A DNA stretch of 64,000 bases from Verrucomicrobiales bacterium (GTDB lineage Bacteria > Verrucomicrobiota > Verrucomicrobiia > Verrucomicrobiales > DEV007): the NCBI GenBank assembly GCA_029213265.1, contig JARGNG010000008.1, forward strand, positions 1 through 64,000. The letters are read 5' to 3'. The notes under the pieces were generated by a model. The model did not search any database, was not told the origin of the DNA, and saw only the letters and a program-made list of their open reading frames with translations. Shown here one piece after another: positions 40,707 to 51,020 of the stretch; position 1 is the stretch's first letter; every line of letters begins with the position of its first letter. Position numbers and translations under genes: made by a program.

Positions 40707-43468
40707 GAAGCAGCAGGTTCCAACTGTCCGACCACTTCGTCGCAACGGAAGCAAAGCCCGGACGCCGACTCCAGTGCAATCGAGCGACGGCAGCGGGGAC
40801 ATTCCGATTCATCTGTCGCGGAAACCGAGGCGGAGGCCTCGCCTTCCGCGTTTTCGATGGAAAACTTCGATACCAGCAGGAACTCAAGCGCTTCGTCAGA
40901 CTTACTTTCGAGAACGGCCCGGGCCGGATCATCTGCCGGAAGATGAAAGACAACGGCAGCGTGCTCCCGCTTCTTAAACTCTTCCCGCTTCACGGCGGCA
41001 TCGACAACAATTTGTCCCAGGTCGCGGAGGCGGCTGAGTTGCTCGATGGCGAGCGAGGCCTCTTCGCCGGAGAAGGCGTCATCCGCTTCCGGAAACGTTT
41101 CCAGGTGAACGGATTCCTGATTTCCCGCAAACTCCCAGGCTTCATCTGCAGTAAAGGCGAGGATGGGTGCGATCAGTTTTACCATCGAATCAAATACCCG
41201 ATGCATCGTCGTCTGCGTCGCCCGACGACGGGTCGAATCCGTCGCGTCGCAGTACATTCGATCCTTCGTGATATCGACGTAGAGCGCACTCAAGTCGACA
41301 GCACAGAACTGGTTCAGCGTGTTGAATACCTTTCGGAATTCAAAGGCAGCATAAGCATCGTGGCACTCTGCGACGACGCGATTCAGTCTCTCCAGAACCC
41401 ATCGATCAATCAGAGGGAGCTCCTCGTTCGAAACCGCATCTTTCTCAGGATCGAAGTCGCTCAAATTCGCAAGGAGGATCCGCAGGATATTCCGGAAACG
41501 CCGATACGGCTCGGCCGTTTGTTTGAAAATGTCTTCACTGAAAGGAACCTCATTCTGCCAGTCCACACTGCTGACCCAGAGCCGGAGAATGTCGGCTCCG
41601 TACTTGTTGTAGAAATAGGCCGCGTCCGTCGGCTTGCCCGATTTGGCCGCATCCGATTTGGAGATTTTCTTCTTGTCCTTGTCGACGACGAACCCATGCG
41701 TCATCACCGTCCTGTAGGGGGCTTTGCCCCGCACTGCCGTGCTCAGCATGAGCGAACTCTGGAACCAGCCACGGTGTTGGTCTGTCGCTTCCAGATAGAG
41801 ATCGGCAGGAGTGCTCAGTTCGGGATGGCGATCCATCACCGCTACGTGGCTCGAACCGGAATCGATCCAGACATCGAGGGTATCCGTACAGCGTTTCGTT
41901 CCCTCGGGAAGTCCCAGTTTTTCCGCCCACCAGGCGTCATCTTTTTCGAACCAGAGATTCGTTCCTTCCTCCTCGGTGAGGTCGGCCACCTTGCGGGCGA
42001 GATCTGCGTCGATCGTCGGCTCTTCGGCGCCACCCAGATAGAAAACCGGAAGGGGCACTCCCCAGGTTCTCTGACGCGAGATACACCAGTCAGGACGGGA
42101 CTCGACCGTTCCGTAGATACGGTTGCGCCCCCAGTGAGGCATCCAGTTCACCTCATCGATTTCCTTGAGGGCCGTCTCACGGAGATCGTCGATCCGGATG
42201 AAAAACTGCGGCACCGAACGGAAAATGATCGGCGTCTTGGAGCGCCAGCAATGTGGATAGCTGTGGCGGTAGTTCTCCTTGCCAACGAGCACACCTTTTT
42301 CGGCCAGCAATTTGATGATGGGAACATTCGATTCGAGAACGTGTTTTCCGATCAGAAAATCGACGCCCACTTCGTCGTTGAAATTTCCTTCATCATCCAC
42401 AGGAGAAAGCAGCCCGAGATCATTCTGCTGTCCGGCCATGTAGTCATCGGCACCATGACCGGGAGCCACGTGCACCGCACCCGTTCCCGTTTCGGTGGTC
42501 ACAAACTCAGCGAGAATGAGACGCGACGTTCGATCGAGAAATGGGTGTTGCGCTTCGGCACCTTCGAGAACTTCGCCTTTGATTTCCTTCATCTCTCCCG
42601 AAGGAACAAATCCGGTCTTCTCTCCGAACTTCCCGGTGAGTTCTTTGACGATAACAAAGGTATCGGTGATTCCCTTTTCCTCGTTGGTGAACTCGCCGAC
42701 CATGTAGGTGAAGCGCGGATGAACCGCAATGCCGAGGTTAGCGGGCAGCGTCCATGGGGTCGTCGTCCAGATGACCATAGAAGCATCACCGGCGAGCTCT
42801 CCCGTCGTGAGAGGAAACTTCACGAACACCGCCGGATCCTTGACGTCCTCGTATTCGACTTCCGCCTCCGCCAGCGCAGTCTGTGCCCCGTAACTCCACT
42901 GCACAGGCTTCTTACTCTGGTAAACAAGACCACGATCGACCAGTTTTCCAAACACCCGGATGATGTCAGCTTCGTATTCGGGCGCCAGGGTGAGATAGGG
43001 GTTCTCCCAGTCACCGAGCACTCCGAGGCGCCGAAACGACTTCCGCTGCACGTCGATGAATCCACGTGCAAACTCTTCGGAACGGCGCCGGATTTCTGCC
43101 GGCTCGAGGCCTTTCGACTCTTTCACGACCTTGAACTCGATTGGAAGACCATGGCAATCCCATCCCGGGATGTAAGGACATTCGAATCCCGCCATCGACT
43201 TGCTCTTCAGGACGAGATCTTTGAGTACTTTGTTCAGGGCCGTCCCCATGTGAACATCACCGTTCGCGAAAGGAGGACCGTCGTGAAGAATATAGCGATC
43301 GGCGCCGGCCTCTTTTCTCCGCGCGATGATGTTGCGATAGAGGTCGTTTTTCTCCCACTCTTCCAGGCGAAAGGGTTCGCGCTTCACCAAATCGCCCCGC
43401 ATGGGAAACTCGGTATCGGGCAGATTCAGGGTCTCTTTGTAGCTGATGGAGCCGTCGTTGTTGCTCAT
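40703..43468 (-). CDS. ileS: Isoleucyl-tRNA synthetase
   Basis: Charges tRNA-Ile. The ATG at 43468 (MSNNDGSISYKETLNLP) gives 921 residues. The class I signature DGPPFANGDVHMGTALNKVLKD carries HMGT in place of HIGH, and the KMSKS loop reads KKISKS. The editing CP1 insertion lies between (with VWSYGAQTALAEAEVEY and WTTTPWTLPANLGIAVHP). The C-terminal zinc finger has paired cysteines CPRCRRS and CFRCDE. This zinc-binding type is the usual bacterial IleS1. It is followed by lspA with a 4-base overlap; lgt lies 103 bases upstream on the same strand. Confidence 0.97.
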   Translation of the reverse strand: MSNNDGSISYKETLNLPDTEFPMRGDLVKREPFRLEEWEKNDLYRNIIARRKEAGADRYILHDGPPFANGDVHMGTALNKVLKDLVLKSKSMAGFECPYIPGWDCHGLPIEFKVVKESKGLEPAEIRRRSEEFARGFIDVQRKSFRRLGVLGDWENPYLTLAPEYEADIIRVFGKLVDRGLVYQSKKPVQWSYGAQTALAEAEVEYEDVKDPAVFVKFPLTTGELAGDASMVIWTTTPWTLPANLGIAVHPRFTYMVGEFTNEEKGITDTFVIVKELTGKFGEKTGFVPSGEMKEIKGEVLEGAEAQHPFLDRTSRLILAEFVTTETGTGAVHVAPGHGADDYMAGQQNDLGLLSPVDDEGNFNDEVGVDFLIGKHVLESNVPIIKLLAEKGVLVGKENYRHSYPHCWRSKTPIIFRSVPQFFIRIDDLRETALKEIDEVNWMPHWGRNRIYGTVESRPDWCISRQRTWGVPLPVFYLGGAEEPTIDADLARKVADLTEEEGTNLWFEKDDAWWAEKLGLPEGTKRCTDTLDVWIDSGSSHVAVMDRHPELSTPADLYLEATDQHRGWFQSSLMLSTAVRGKAPYRTVMTHGFVVDKDKKKISKSDAAKSGKPTDAAYFYNKYGADILRLWVSSVDWQNEVPFSEDIFKQTAEPYRRFRNILRILLANLSDFDPEKDAVSNEELPLIDRWVLERLNRVVAECHDAYAAFEFRKVFNTLNQFCAVDLSALYVDITKDRMYCDATDSTRRRATQTTMHRVFDSMVKLIAPILAFTADEAWEFAGNQESVHLETFPEADDAFSGEEASLAIEQLSRLRDLGQIVVDAAVKREEFKKREHAAVVFHLPADDPARAVLESKSDEALEFLLVSKFSIENAEGEASASVSATDESECPRCRRSIALESASGLCFRCDEVVGQLEPAAS

Positions 43469-43571
43469 AAAAATTCCGGGGTCAAAGGGCGCCGAACGTA
43501 GCACTCACCAGCGGAGCGGTCAAAGCGGAAGGGGACGCTCCCGATCAGGCACCGACGCATGGAATTTGTTA

Positions 43572-44618
43572 TCAGCCGGGCAATTGATTGCGACGCTTCC
43601 TGAGAAATGCATACATCAGGAAAGCGATTCCGGCGACAATCATGAATGTCGAGTAGAACTGCCCCCGCGTGAGTCCCATGATCCGTTCCGCATCCGGCTC
43701 CCGGAAGTTTTCCACCAGGATCCGGCTGATCGCATAGAGAATGAAAAACGTTCCTGTGAGAATGCCATGATAGAGATTCTTCCACCGGAGCCGAATCACG
43801 AGGAGAACAAGAAATGGAATGAGTCCTTCGACCAGGGCTTCATACAACTGGGACGGGTGACGGGGCGTCAGGATTTCTCCAAGCAGTGCACGAAAGGCTG
43901 CATTTTCCCGTGACGCCTCGACTATGACATTCACCGCTGCCGCATGAGCATTCAATCCGCTGGCCGCGGCGTGGGAGACAGCCGCATTGATTTGGTCCAG
44001 TAAACCGGGCGCGACATCAGACGCCCGGGAAGCGAGCGCGCGCAACTGATCGGTTGGGAACATCCAGCCACCACCGCCGGGGACCTGAACCCACTCATGA
44101 AGCTCTTCGGGAAATTTCATCGCCAGTGAGCTTTCGGTTTTCCGACCGAACAGTTCCCCATTCACAAAGTTTGCGAGACGACCGAAAAATACGCCAATTG
44201 GAGCGACCACGACGAGATTGTCTCCCAATCCAATCCACGATTTCTTCGTATACCAGGCATAGAGTCCGGCGGCAATTGTGATTCCCGCAATCCCTCCGTG
44301 GCTCGACATTCCGCCTCCGAGAAAGTCGAAGAAACTGAGCGGGTTGTTGGCGAAGCCCTCCCAGTTGTAGAGCAGCATGTAGCCGAGACGCCCCCCGATC
44401 ATTGTGCCGAAGAGCGCACAAATTGTGATGTGATCCGCGACCTGGTCTTCCTTCAACTCGGACGCGCCGAGGCGCACAAACCAGCGAATCAGGAAAAACG
44501 CGGCGAGAAAACCCGCGACGTAGGCGAGACCATACCAACGGATCCCGAAACTTTCCGTAAACTGGATCGCAAAGGGATCGAGGTGGTGCACCCAGGTCGC
44601 AAGATAGGCATTCGTCAT
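43572..44618 (-). CDS. lgt: Prolipoprotein diacylglyceryl transferase with an enlarged loop
   Basis: Transfers diacylglycerol from phosphatidylglycerol to the lipobox Cys of prolipoproteins, the step before LspA. The ATG at 44618 (MTNAYLATWVHHL) gives 348 residues with about seven helices. Family segments are IRWYGLAYVAGF, the Lgt signature GRLANFVNGELFGRKT (about 146-160), RHPSQLYEALVEG (about 252-264) and ENFREPDA. The stretch between the last-but-one two is about 90-100 residues, with an Ala-rich helical portion (SHAAASGLNAHAAAVNVIVEA). By my recollection the E. coli protein has only about half that, so this periplasmic loop is enlarged. Confidence 0.95.
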   Translation of the reverse strand: MTNAYLATWVHHLDPFAIQFTESFGIRWYGLAYVAGFLAAFFLIRWFVRLGASELKEDQVADHITICALFGTMIGGRLGYMLLYNWEGFANNPLSFFDFLGGGMSSHGGIAGITIAAGLYAWYTKKSWIGLGDNLVVVAPIGVFFGRLANFVNGELFGRKTESSLAMKFPEELHEWVQVPGGGGWMFPTDQLRALASRASDVAPGLLDQINAAVSHAAASGLNAHAAAVNVIVEASRENAAFRALLGEILTPRHPSQLYEALVEGLIPFLVLLVIRLRWKNLYHGILTGTFFILYAISRILVENFREPDAERIMGLTRGQFYSTFMIVAGIAFLMYAFLRKRRNQLPG

Positions 44619-44672
44619 CGTCCAAACTGGACGCGAAACTTTCCCGCTTCGCAACCCGGGAGGTGGGGAAGT

Positions 44673-45809
44673 TTAGCCTCGTTCGCTGATCGGCGTGATG
44701 GGCTGGTCTTCGGTCGGACCGGTGTAGAGAGTCAGCGGACGGTAAAGGCGATTGTCATCCAGTTGCTCCAGCACCTGAGCTGTCCAGCCGGCCGCACGGG
44801 AAATCGCAAAGATTGGAGTGAAGAGATCGGTCGGAATTCCGAGCGAGTAGTAGACCGTAGCCGAATAGAAATCGACGTTCGCATTGAGGCCCTTTTTCTC
44901 CCGCATCAATTCGGCGATCCGCTCGGACATTTGAATCCACTTCGACTCTCCCAGCTCTTCCGTCAGCTTGATCGCCATGGTGCGAAGATGGGGCGCACGC
45001 GGATCAAGCACGCGATAGACGCGGTGACCGATGCCCATGATCTTCTTCTTGTTCGCAAGGCAGTCTTCCACGTAGGCGTCCACCTTGTCGAGCGATCCAA
45101 TTTCCTGAAGCATGTGGATGACACCCTCGTTCGCTCCCCCGTGGAGAGGCCCTTTGAGCGTTCCAATGGCAGAGGTGATCGCGGAATAGAGATCGGAGAG
45201 AGTCGCAATCGTTACGCGGGAACTGAAGGTGGAGGCATTCATCCCGTGGTCGGCGTGCAAAATGTAGGCCACATCGAGGGTTTTAGTTGCCTCGGCACCC
45301 GGCTCTTCGCCACTGATGAGATACAGGAAATGCCCCGCCTCAGAAAGATCGTCACGAACCGGAGGGAGGTCGAGCCCCTGACGCGCGCGATGGTAGTAGG
45401 CTACGATCAGCGGAATTTTCGCACAAATCGAAATGGCCCGCTCCTCGTTCAGCTCGCGGTTCTGATCGTCATCGCGATTGTCGTAGAGCCCGAGCATACT
45501 GACACCGGTCCGAACCACTTCCATTGGTCCAGCGTCTTTCGGAGCCGCTTTGAGAAAATCGATCACACCATCCGGAAGAGAACGCTGGGCACGAAGATTG
45601 TGAGTGAACAGGTCGAGTTCTGCCTGGGTCGGAAGTTTCCGACGGTGAAGGAGATACATGACTTCCTCAAAAGAACAGTTCTCTACGAGATCATTGATGT
45701 TGAAGCCGAGATAACGAAGGACTCCCGCCTCCCCTTGCACATCGCTGAGGCATGATTCGTTTGCGATGACTCCTGCGAGCCCTTTAGCGTATTCCGGTTT
45801 CTCCGACAT
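44673..45809 (-). CDS. gltA: Citrate synthase
   Basis: Condenses oxaloacetate and acetyl-CoA to enter the TCA cycle. The 378 residues match the short (type I-like) citrate/2-methylcitrate synthase length. Catalytic regions are LHADHGMNASTFSSRV, GPLHGGANEGVI, GIGHRVYRVLDPRAPHL and the late Asp in NANVDFYSATVYYSLGIP. 2-methylcitrate synthase is the alternative. Neighbouring sucC and sucD, and the absence of prp genes, favour citrate synthase. It lies 78 bases downstream of sucD on the same strand and 54 bases upstream of lgt. Confidence 0.93.
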   Translation of the reverse strand: MSEKPEYAKGLAGVIANESCLSDVQGEAGVLRYLGFNINDLVENCSFEEVMYLLHRRKLPTQAELDLFTHNLRAQRSLPDGVIDFLKAAPKDAGPMEVVRTGVSMLGLYDNRDDDQNRELNEERAISICAKIPLIVAYYHRARQGLDLPPVRDDLSEAGHFLYLISGEEPGAEATKTLDVAYILHADHGMNASTFSSRVTIATLSDLYSAITSAIGTLKGPLHGGANEGVIHMLQEIGSLDKVDAYVEDCLANKKKIMGIGHRVYRVLDPRAPHLRTMAIKLTEELGESKWIQMSERIAELMREKKGLNANVDFYSATVYYSLGIPTDLFTPIFAISRAAGWTAQVLEQLDDNRLYRPLTLYTGPTEDQPITPISERG

Positions 45810-45887
45810 AGTTATTCTTTTCTACACAAATACAGGCTGCAAAGGCAATGCGGGACTGACCTTTTCGCAACAATTTCTAACTTTTCC

Positions 45888-46781
45888 CTAACCCATGGCC
45901 CGGACAAGAGCCTCGCCCATATCCGATGGATTGTCTGCAACTTCGATTCCAGCCTCTCTCATGGCCGTGATTTTGGCCTCTGCGGTTCCTTTACCACCCG
46001 ACACAATCGCACCGGCATGTCCCATTCGACGTCCCGGAGGAGCGGTCGCACCGGCGATGAATCCGGCAATTGGCTTATCACAATTTTCGTTTGCCCAGGC
46101 AGCGGCCTCCTCTTCTGCCGTTCCACCGATCTCACCAATCATGATGATTGCTTCGGTTTCGGGGTCCTCATTGAACATCTTGAGGATGTCGAGGTGAGAA
46201 GTCCCGTTGATGGGGTCGCCGCCGATTCCCACACAAGTGCTCTGCCCGAGTCCGAGACTGGTGAGCTGGTAGACAGCTTCATAGGTCAGAGTTCCGCTTC
46301 GGGAAACAACTCCCACTTTTCCGCGCTTGTGGATATAACCGGGAGCAATACCGATACGGCAACCTCCGTGAGAATTTTCTCCGGTCCCGGGAGTCACCAC
46401 GCCGGGGCAGTTCGGCCCGATCAGGCGAGTACCCGAATCCTTCATCGCTGCGCGGACTTTCATCATGTCCATGACCGGAATTCCCTCGGTAATGGCGACA
46501 ACCAGATCCACTCCGGCGTCCACCGCCTCAAGAATCGCGTCACCCGCAAAGGGAGGTGGAACAAAAATGGTACTAACGGTCGCACCGGTTTCCGCGACAG
46601 CCTGCTTCACGGTGTCAAAAATCGGAACTGTATCCGAAAAGGTCTGCCCACCTTTTCCGGGAGTCACTCCGGCTACCAGTTTTGTTCCATAGTCCAGACT
46701 GAGCTGAGCGTGACGACCTCCAAAGGAGCCGGTGATACCCTGAATCAGAATCTTTGTGTTCTCGTCGACTAAAATTGCCAT
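45888..46781 (-). CDS. sucD: Succinyl-CoA synthetase alpha subunit
   Basis: Forms, with SucC, the enzyme that couples succinyl-CoA cleavage to NTP synthesis. The 297 residues include the CoA-binding [37 protein letters not shown], the [11 protein letters not shown] segment, and the phospho-His region [31 protein letters not shown]. The catalytic His is the one in MGHAGAI. The gene is 24 bases downstream of sucC, so the two are co-transcribed. Confidence 0.97.
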   Translation of the reverse strand: MAILVDENTKILIQGITGSFGGRHAQLSLDYGTKLVAGVTPGKGGQTFSDTVPIFDTVKQAVAETGATVSTIFVPPPFAGDAILEAVDAGVDLVVAITEGIPVMDMMKVRAAMKDSGTRLIGPNCPGVVTPGTGENSHGGCRIGIAPGYIHKRGKVGVVSRSGTLTYEAVYQLTSLGLGQSTCVGIGGDPINGTSHLDILKMFNEDPETEAIIMIGEIGGTAEEEAAAWANENCDKPIAGFIAGATAPPGRRMGHAGAIVSGGKGTAEAKITAMREAGIEVADNPSDMGEALVRAMG

Positions 46782-46805
46782 GATGGGATAAAGTAGAATT
46801 TCTGA

Positions 46806-47987
46806 TTACGCGGAGATGGCAGCGACGGCTTTCTTGGCTGCATCGGCCAGTGTGTCGGCCGGGATAAGATCAACATCGGAATTGGCGAGCGTTTCCTTTC
46901 CGGCGACGACATTGTTTCCTTCCAGCCGGACGACGAGAGGAATGTTCAAGTCTACCTCGCCACAGGCTGCAACAATACCTTTGGCAATCACATCACAATC
47001 CATAATGCCACCGAAGATATTCACGAGAATCCCCTTCACATTCGGATCGCTGAGGATGATTTTGAAGGCATTGCGAACCTGCTCCTGCGTAGCGCCGCCC
47101 CCTACGTCGAGGAAGTTGGCCGGTTCTCCTCCACTTTGCTTGATGATATCCATCGTCGCCATGGCGAGTCCGGCACCATTCACGAGACAGGCGATGTTGC
47201 CGTCCAGACCGATGTAGTTAAGATCGTATTTGGCAGCCTCGACTTCGCGGGGATCCTCTTCTGTAGGATCGTGCAACGCCTCGATGTCCGGATGGCGGTA
47301 GAGCGCATTGTCGTCAAAATCGAATTTGGCATCCAGGGCGAGAACCTGGCCGTCCGGGGTCGTCACAAGCGGATTGACCTCCACCATCGAGCAGTCACAG
47401 GAAATAAAGAGCGAATAGAGCCCTTTGAGGAGTTTGCCAAACTGCTTCGCTACATCACCACTGAGTCCGAGTCCGGCAGCCAGATTGCGAATCTCGTAAG
47501 GCTGGAGGCCAAGAAGCGGATGAATCACCTCGCGAAAAATCTTCTCCGGAGTCTGCTCGGCAACCTCCTCAATATTGACGCCGCCCTCGGTGCTGGCAAC
47601 GATCACAGGCGAACGGCTCTCGCGATCCATGAGGATGGCGAGGTAGTATTCCTTTTCGATGTCGACTGCATCGGCGACCATCACTTTGCTGACAAGCTTT
47701 CCTTCCTCACCGGTTTGGTGGGTAACGAGAGTCTCGCCAATCATCTTCCCGGCGATCTCTCCCGCTTCCTCAGCAGTCTTCACGAGATGGACACCACCCT
47801 GAAAACCGTTTTTGAAAGTTCCCTTTCCCCGCCCGCCGGCATGGACCTGGGCTTTGACCACGATTTCTGATCCCAATTCCGAAGCGGCTGTAGCGGCCTC
47901 TCCCAGGGTCTCAGCGACCTTTCCTTTTGGTGTGGCGACGCCAAATTTTTCAAACAGTTCTTTGGCCTGGTACTCGTGGATATTCAT
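46806..47987 (-). CDS. sucC: Succinyl-CoA synthetase beta subunit
   Basis: ATP-grasp subunit of succinyl-CoA synthetase. The ATG at 47987 ([17 protein letters not shown]) gives 393 residues. Visible are [70 protein letters not shown] and [17 protein letters not shown]. It heads the sucC-sucD-gltA run. No Shine-Dalgarno is visible ahead of the ATG. Confidence 0.97.
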   Translation of the reverse strand: MNIHEYQAKELFEKFGVATPKGKVAETLGEAATAASELGSEIVVKAQVHAGGRGKGTFKNGFQGGVHLVKTAEEAGEIAGKMIGETLVTHQTGEEGKLVSKVMVADAVDIEKEYYLAILMDRESRSPVIVASTEGGVNIEEVAEQTPEKIFREVIHPLLGLQPYEIRNLAAGLGLSGDVAKQFGKLLKGLYSLFISCDCSMVEVNPLVTTPDGQVLALDAKFDFDDNALYRHPDIEALHDPTEEDPREVEAAKYDLNYIGLDGNIACLVNGAGLAMATMDIIKQSGGEPANFLDVGGGATQEQVRNAFKIILSDPNVKGILVNIFGGIMDCDVIAKGIVAACGEVDLNIPLVVRLEGNNVVAGKETLANSDVDLIPADTLADAAKKAVAAISA

Positions 47988-48144
47988 AAAGCAAACGGAG
48001 GCTCTTCGTGGAGCGCGCCAACTTACGGTGACCACTTGTCAGGTCAAGATGGAACCTCAGTTTTCCCCGCCTGATTGGAGACGTCATAAAGCCAGTCTCC
48101 TTTCTGCTTCAAAGCAGCTGGGCTTATCTTCGGGGGGGAAAGGA

Positions 48145-49527
48145 TTAGAAGTCCAAATAGACTTCGGCACGGCGGTTCTGAGAGCGGCCGGTAGGGTTGT
48201 CCGTCCCATCCGGATTAAAGTTGGGACGGCGGGGCTTGGTTTCGCCAAATGCCTCCGTGAGAACCTGGCTGGGAGCAACCCCCATGGAAATCAAACCCTC
48301 ACGGATGGCCGCTGCACGTTTGTCACTGAGGGTGGAATTGTAATCGTCGGTACCCAGTGCATCGGCGTGGCCATTGATCCGAATGACCCGCTCGGCCCCC
48401 TGGCTCAGAATATCCGCGATAATCGCGAGCTGACGATTTCCGCGCGGGGAAAGAGTGGCCTGATCAAATTCGAAATACAATACCAGCGAGTCGCCCCCCA
48501 TCGGATCCTCCACAATAGGGCTGTAGGCAACATTCCCGCCACCGGCCTGCTCTGACAGGGCGGCAAGGACCTTGGAAAAGGTGAGACCGTTCACTTTCCA
48601 ATCGTCTCCCACCCGCCCGAGCTCGAGAGCGAACTCCGAGGAAGCACCTCCGGACTGAACCCGGGTCAGCACCCAGGTAATATCGTCCCGCGATAGGGTC
48701 ACGACGAGAGGCCGATCCTCCTTCAGATCAAAGGAACCTTCCTCAATCGCGATCATGAGCGCTGCGACACGCTCGTCGGTAACCGTAGTCGGATCAGCAA
48801 GAGAGCGGGCCGCTTTGAAATTCCTGCCTACCACCGCTTTGGAAAAAGCATGGGCAATAGTCACCGCATCCGCCCCTTCGGCCGCAGCAATTGCAGGAGC
48901 TGCGGGTCCGCCCGGAGTCGGGGACGTACCCGCTCCCTCTTTTGAAGCGGCCTTGCCGACTTCCAGCGGGAGGCTGATTTTCCCGATCGAGAAGCCGGTC
49001 TTCCCCTTTACATTCAGATCGGCATAGAGCTGCTTTCCGGCATCGCCGGTATCAGGCTCGAAATTCAAGGCCCAGCGAACGGCCGTGGCCGACTTGGAAA
49101 TTTCGGTCATCGGCTTGTCGGCTTTCAGAGAAAGTTCCGGAGCCTCCACAATCGCTTTTACTTCGGGACGGGCGGGCCCGGCAATGGACTCTTCACCGAC
49201 AAAATTCACAAAGGCCTCAAAATCCTTGGCTCCAATTGCTTCACTGAGTGCTTTCATCGCAGCCTCGGGAGAAGCATAGACTTTGCCCGGCTCGGGAGCA
49301 CGTTTCTCCTCTACCGCCACCTTGGCCTTTTCGGATTCAGATTTGGCGGACGCCCCCCCTTTCGGCTTGGCAGGAGGAGTCTTTTCCATCTCACCATCCG
49401 GAAGATTGGCCAAAGGCTGCACTTCCGTAACTTCGACCACCTCTCCGCGGGTATTAAAGTAAACGAGTGATCCGACCAGTCCTGTCAGAATGATTCCGAA
49501 GAAAATGAAAGCCGTTTGTTTTGTCAT
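48145..49527 (-). CDS. Membrane-anchored OmpA-family peptidoglycan-binding protein
   Basis: The ATG at 49527 (MTKQTAFIFFGIILTGLVGS) gives 460 residues with an N-terminal transmembrane anchor. A Lys/Ala/Glu-rich linker (about 45-75) is followed by two weakly similar alpha/beta segments (about 80-170 and 215-310) resembling NTF2-like or DUF4878-type periplasmic folds (assignment uncertain). The OmpA/MotB domain is at about 340-460, with LYFEFDQATLSPRGNRQL and NGHADALGTDDYNSTLSDKRA; its peptidoglycan-binding residues are the Asp and Arg in that stretch. It would link the inner membrane to the cell wall. Confidence 0.88.
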   Translation of the reverse strand: MTKQTAFIFFGIILTGLVGSLVYFNTRGEVVEVTEVQPLANLPDGEMEKTPPAKPKGGASAKSESEKAKVAVEEKRAPEPGKVYASPEAAMKALSEAIGAKDFEAFVNFVGEESIAGPARPEVKAIVEAPELSLKADKPMTEISKSATAVRWALNFEPDTGDAGKQLYADLNVKGKTGFSIGKISLPLEVGKAASKEGAGTSPTPGGPAAPAIAAAEGADAVTIAHAFSKAVVGRNFKAARSLADPTTVTDERVAALMIAIEEGSFDLKEDRPLVVTLSRDDITWVLTRVQSGGASSEFALELGRVGDDWKVNGLTFSKVLAALSEQAGGGNVAYSPIVEDPMGGDSLVLYFEFDQATLSPRGNRQLAIIADILSQGAERVIRINGHADALGTDDYNSTLSDKRAAAIREGLISMGVAPSQVLTEAFGETKPRRPNFNPDGTDNPTGRSQNRRAEVYLDF

Positions 49528-49637
49528 GGCAGAATGGTACAAGGAGGAACCCTTCTAATGTAGCAGACTGGCCTGTGATCGAAACAGAAATTCTTTCTCG
49601 AAGAACGTAAATTTACTCTCCCGAAAGAGCCATCCAA

Positions 49638-50900
49638 TCACCCTTCCGCGAGACGGTCTAATTCCTCAACAAGCGCATCCACAGACACCCGAACTTCGCT
49701 TCGCTCGGCAAGATTCTTGACGCCGACCTCTGGATATTCCGACCCGACCACCACGGTAAAATCCGCTCCGGCCTGCTCCGCTGCTTGAAACTGTTTCCCG
49801 ACCTTGGCATCGACAAAAGAAAAATGCACCCGACGCCCCGACGAGCGAAGGCTCTGAACCACCTGGAGAACCTCCGCATTTTTCTCCGGATCCGCCTGAA
49901 CCACAAACACCTCGATGGATTGCTCCCGGGCGACCTCCTTCTCCAGAATCTCCGCAGGCGCTTCCGTTTCACGAATCAGATCCATGATGACCATATCTCC
50001 CATCGCAAATCCACAGGCCGGCATATCCACCCCGCCGATCAGGCCCACCAACTGGTCGTAGCGACCTCCACCGGCCACCGCTCTCATTCCCTTTCCGATA
50101 TCGAAGACTTCGAAAACCGGGCCGGTGTAGTAGGCGAGGCCGCGCACAATACTGAGATCCACCTCCACAAATTCCGCGAGACCACGGTTGGACAGGTTGG
50201 TCAGGACTTCCTGCAATTCCCCGGAGGCGCCTGCCCCGGATTCGATAAATGACTTCACACTTTCGAGGGAAAGGTTCCATTCCCCCAGCGCCGCTTCCGT
50301 CTTTTCCTCCGGAGTCCGTTCCATCTTGTCGATGATCTGCAAAAAGGTCGTTACCCCTTCCTCATCCACACCATTCTGTTCGGCAAAACAGACCCAGGCA
50401 TTCCGATCGCTGACACGAATCCGAAAGTCTTCGACCCCAAATCCGAATTCCTTCATCAAATCAATCGAGAGAGCCATGAGCTCCGCATCGGCTGCATTGG
50501 ATTCCTCTCCGAGTATGTCACAGTTGAACTGGTAGAACTCCCGCCCCCGTCCTTTCTGGTGTTTCTCGTAGCGAAAGAACTGGCCAATCGAGAACCAGCG
50601 AAGCGGCTTCTTGAAATCACGCTGCCGGGCGGCTGCCATGCGGGCAAGAGTCGGCGTAAGCTCGGGGCGCATCGACACATCCCGCTCCCCCTTATCTTCA
50701 AAGCAGAACAGCTGATTCACGATTTCTGCGCCACTCTTACGGCGATAGAGATCCGTCGGCTCGAGAATGGGGCCCTCATATTCCACGAATCCATACCGGC
50801 GGGCAACACGACGCCAGGCGTCGAATACGTAATTTCTAGCTGCGCATTCTGCGGGATAGAAATCACGAAATCCGGGAAGGGTCTGAAATCGTTGCGCCAT
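49638..50900 (-). CDS. hisS: Histidyl-tRNA synthetase
   Basis: Class II synthetase of 420 residues. The N-terminal QTLPGFRDFYPAE and motif 2 region KPLRWFSIGQFFRYEKHQKGRGREFYQFNCDI are clear. The histidine-binding motif GLAYYTGPVFEVFD is followed by AVAGGGRYDQLVGLIGG and GFAMGDM. The C-terminal anticodon-binding domain has VFVVQADPEKNAEVLQVV. It appears monocistronic. The length is ordinary, so it is the translation enzyme rather than HisZ. Confidence 0.96.
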   Translation of the reverse strand: MAQRFQTLPGFRDFYPAECAARNYVFDAWRRVARRYGFVEYEGPILEPTDLYRRKSGAEIVNQLFCFEDKGERDVSMRPELTPTLARMAAARQRDFKKPLRWFSIGQFFRYEKHQKGRGREFYQFNCDILGEESNAADAELMALSIDLMKEFGFGVEDFRIRVSDRNAWVCFAEQNGVDEEGVTTFLQIIDKMERTPEEKTEAALGEWNLSLESVKSFIESGAGASGELQEVLTNLSNRGLAEFVEVDLSIVRGLAYYTGPVFEVFDIGKGMRAVAGGGRYDQLVGLIGGVDMPACGFAMGDMVIMDLIRETEAPAEILEKEVAREQSIEVFVVQADPEKNAEVLQVVQSLRSSGRRVHFSFVDAKVGKQFQAAEQAGADFTVVVGSEYPEVGVKNLAERSEVRVSVDALVEELDRLAEG

Positions 50901-51020
50901 GATTCGATTGTAGATTGAAATACGAAGAATGCGAATTCTGTTCGATGGATCTATGGCTGCGCTCGCAGGTGTGTGGACGGGCCCTGAGCACCTTTTCTCG
51001 ACGGCTCCAGGCGAGACAGC

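Noticed and set aside
40943-43501. Very long open frame on the plus strand across ileS (over 850 codons)
   Set aside because: It mirrors ileS codon structure in a G+C-rich genome, has no recognisable domain, and is rich in Arg/His/Pro as antisense frames are. ileS on the other strand has every signature.
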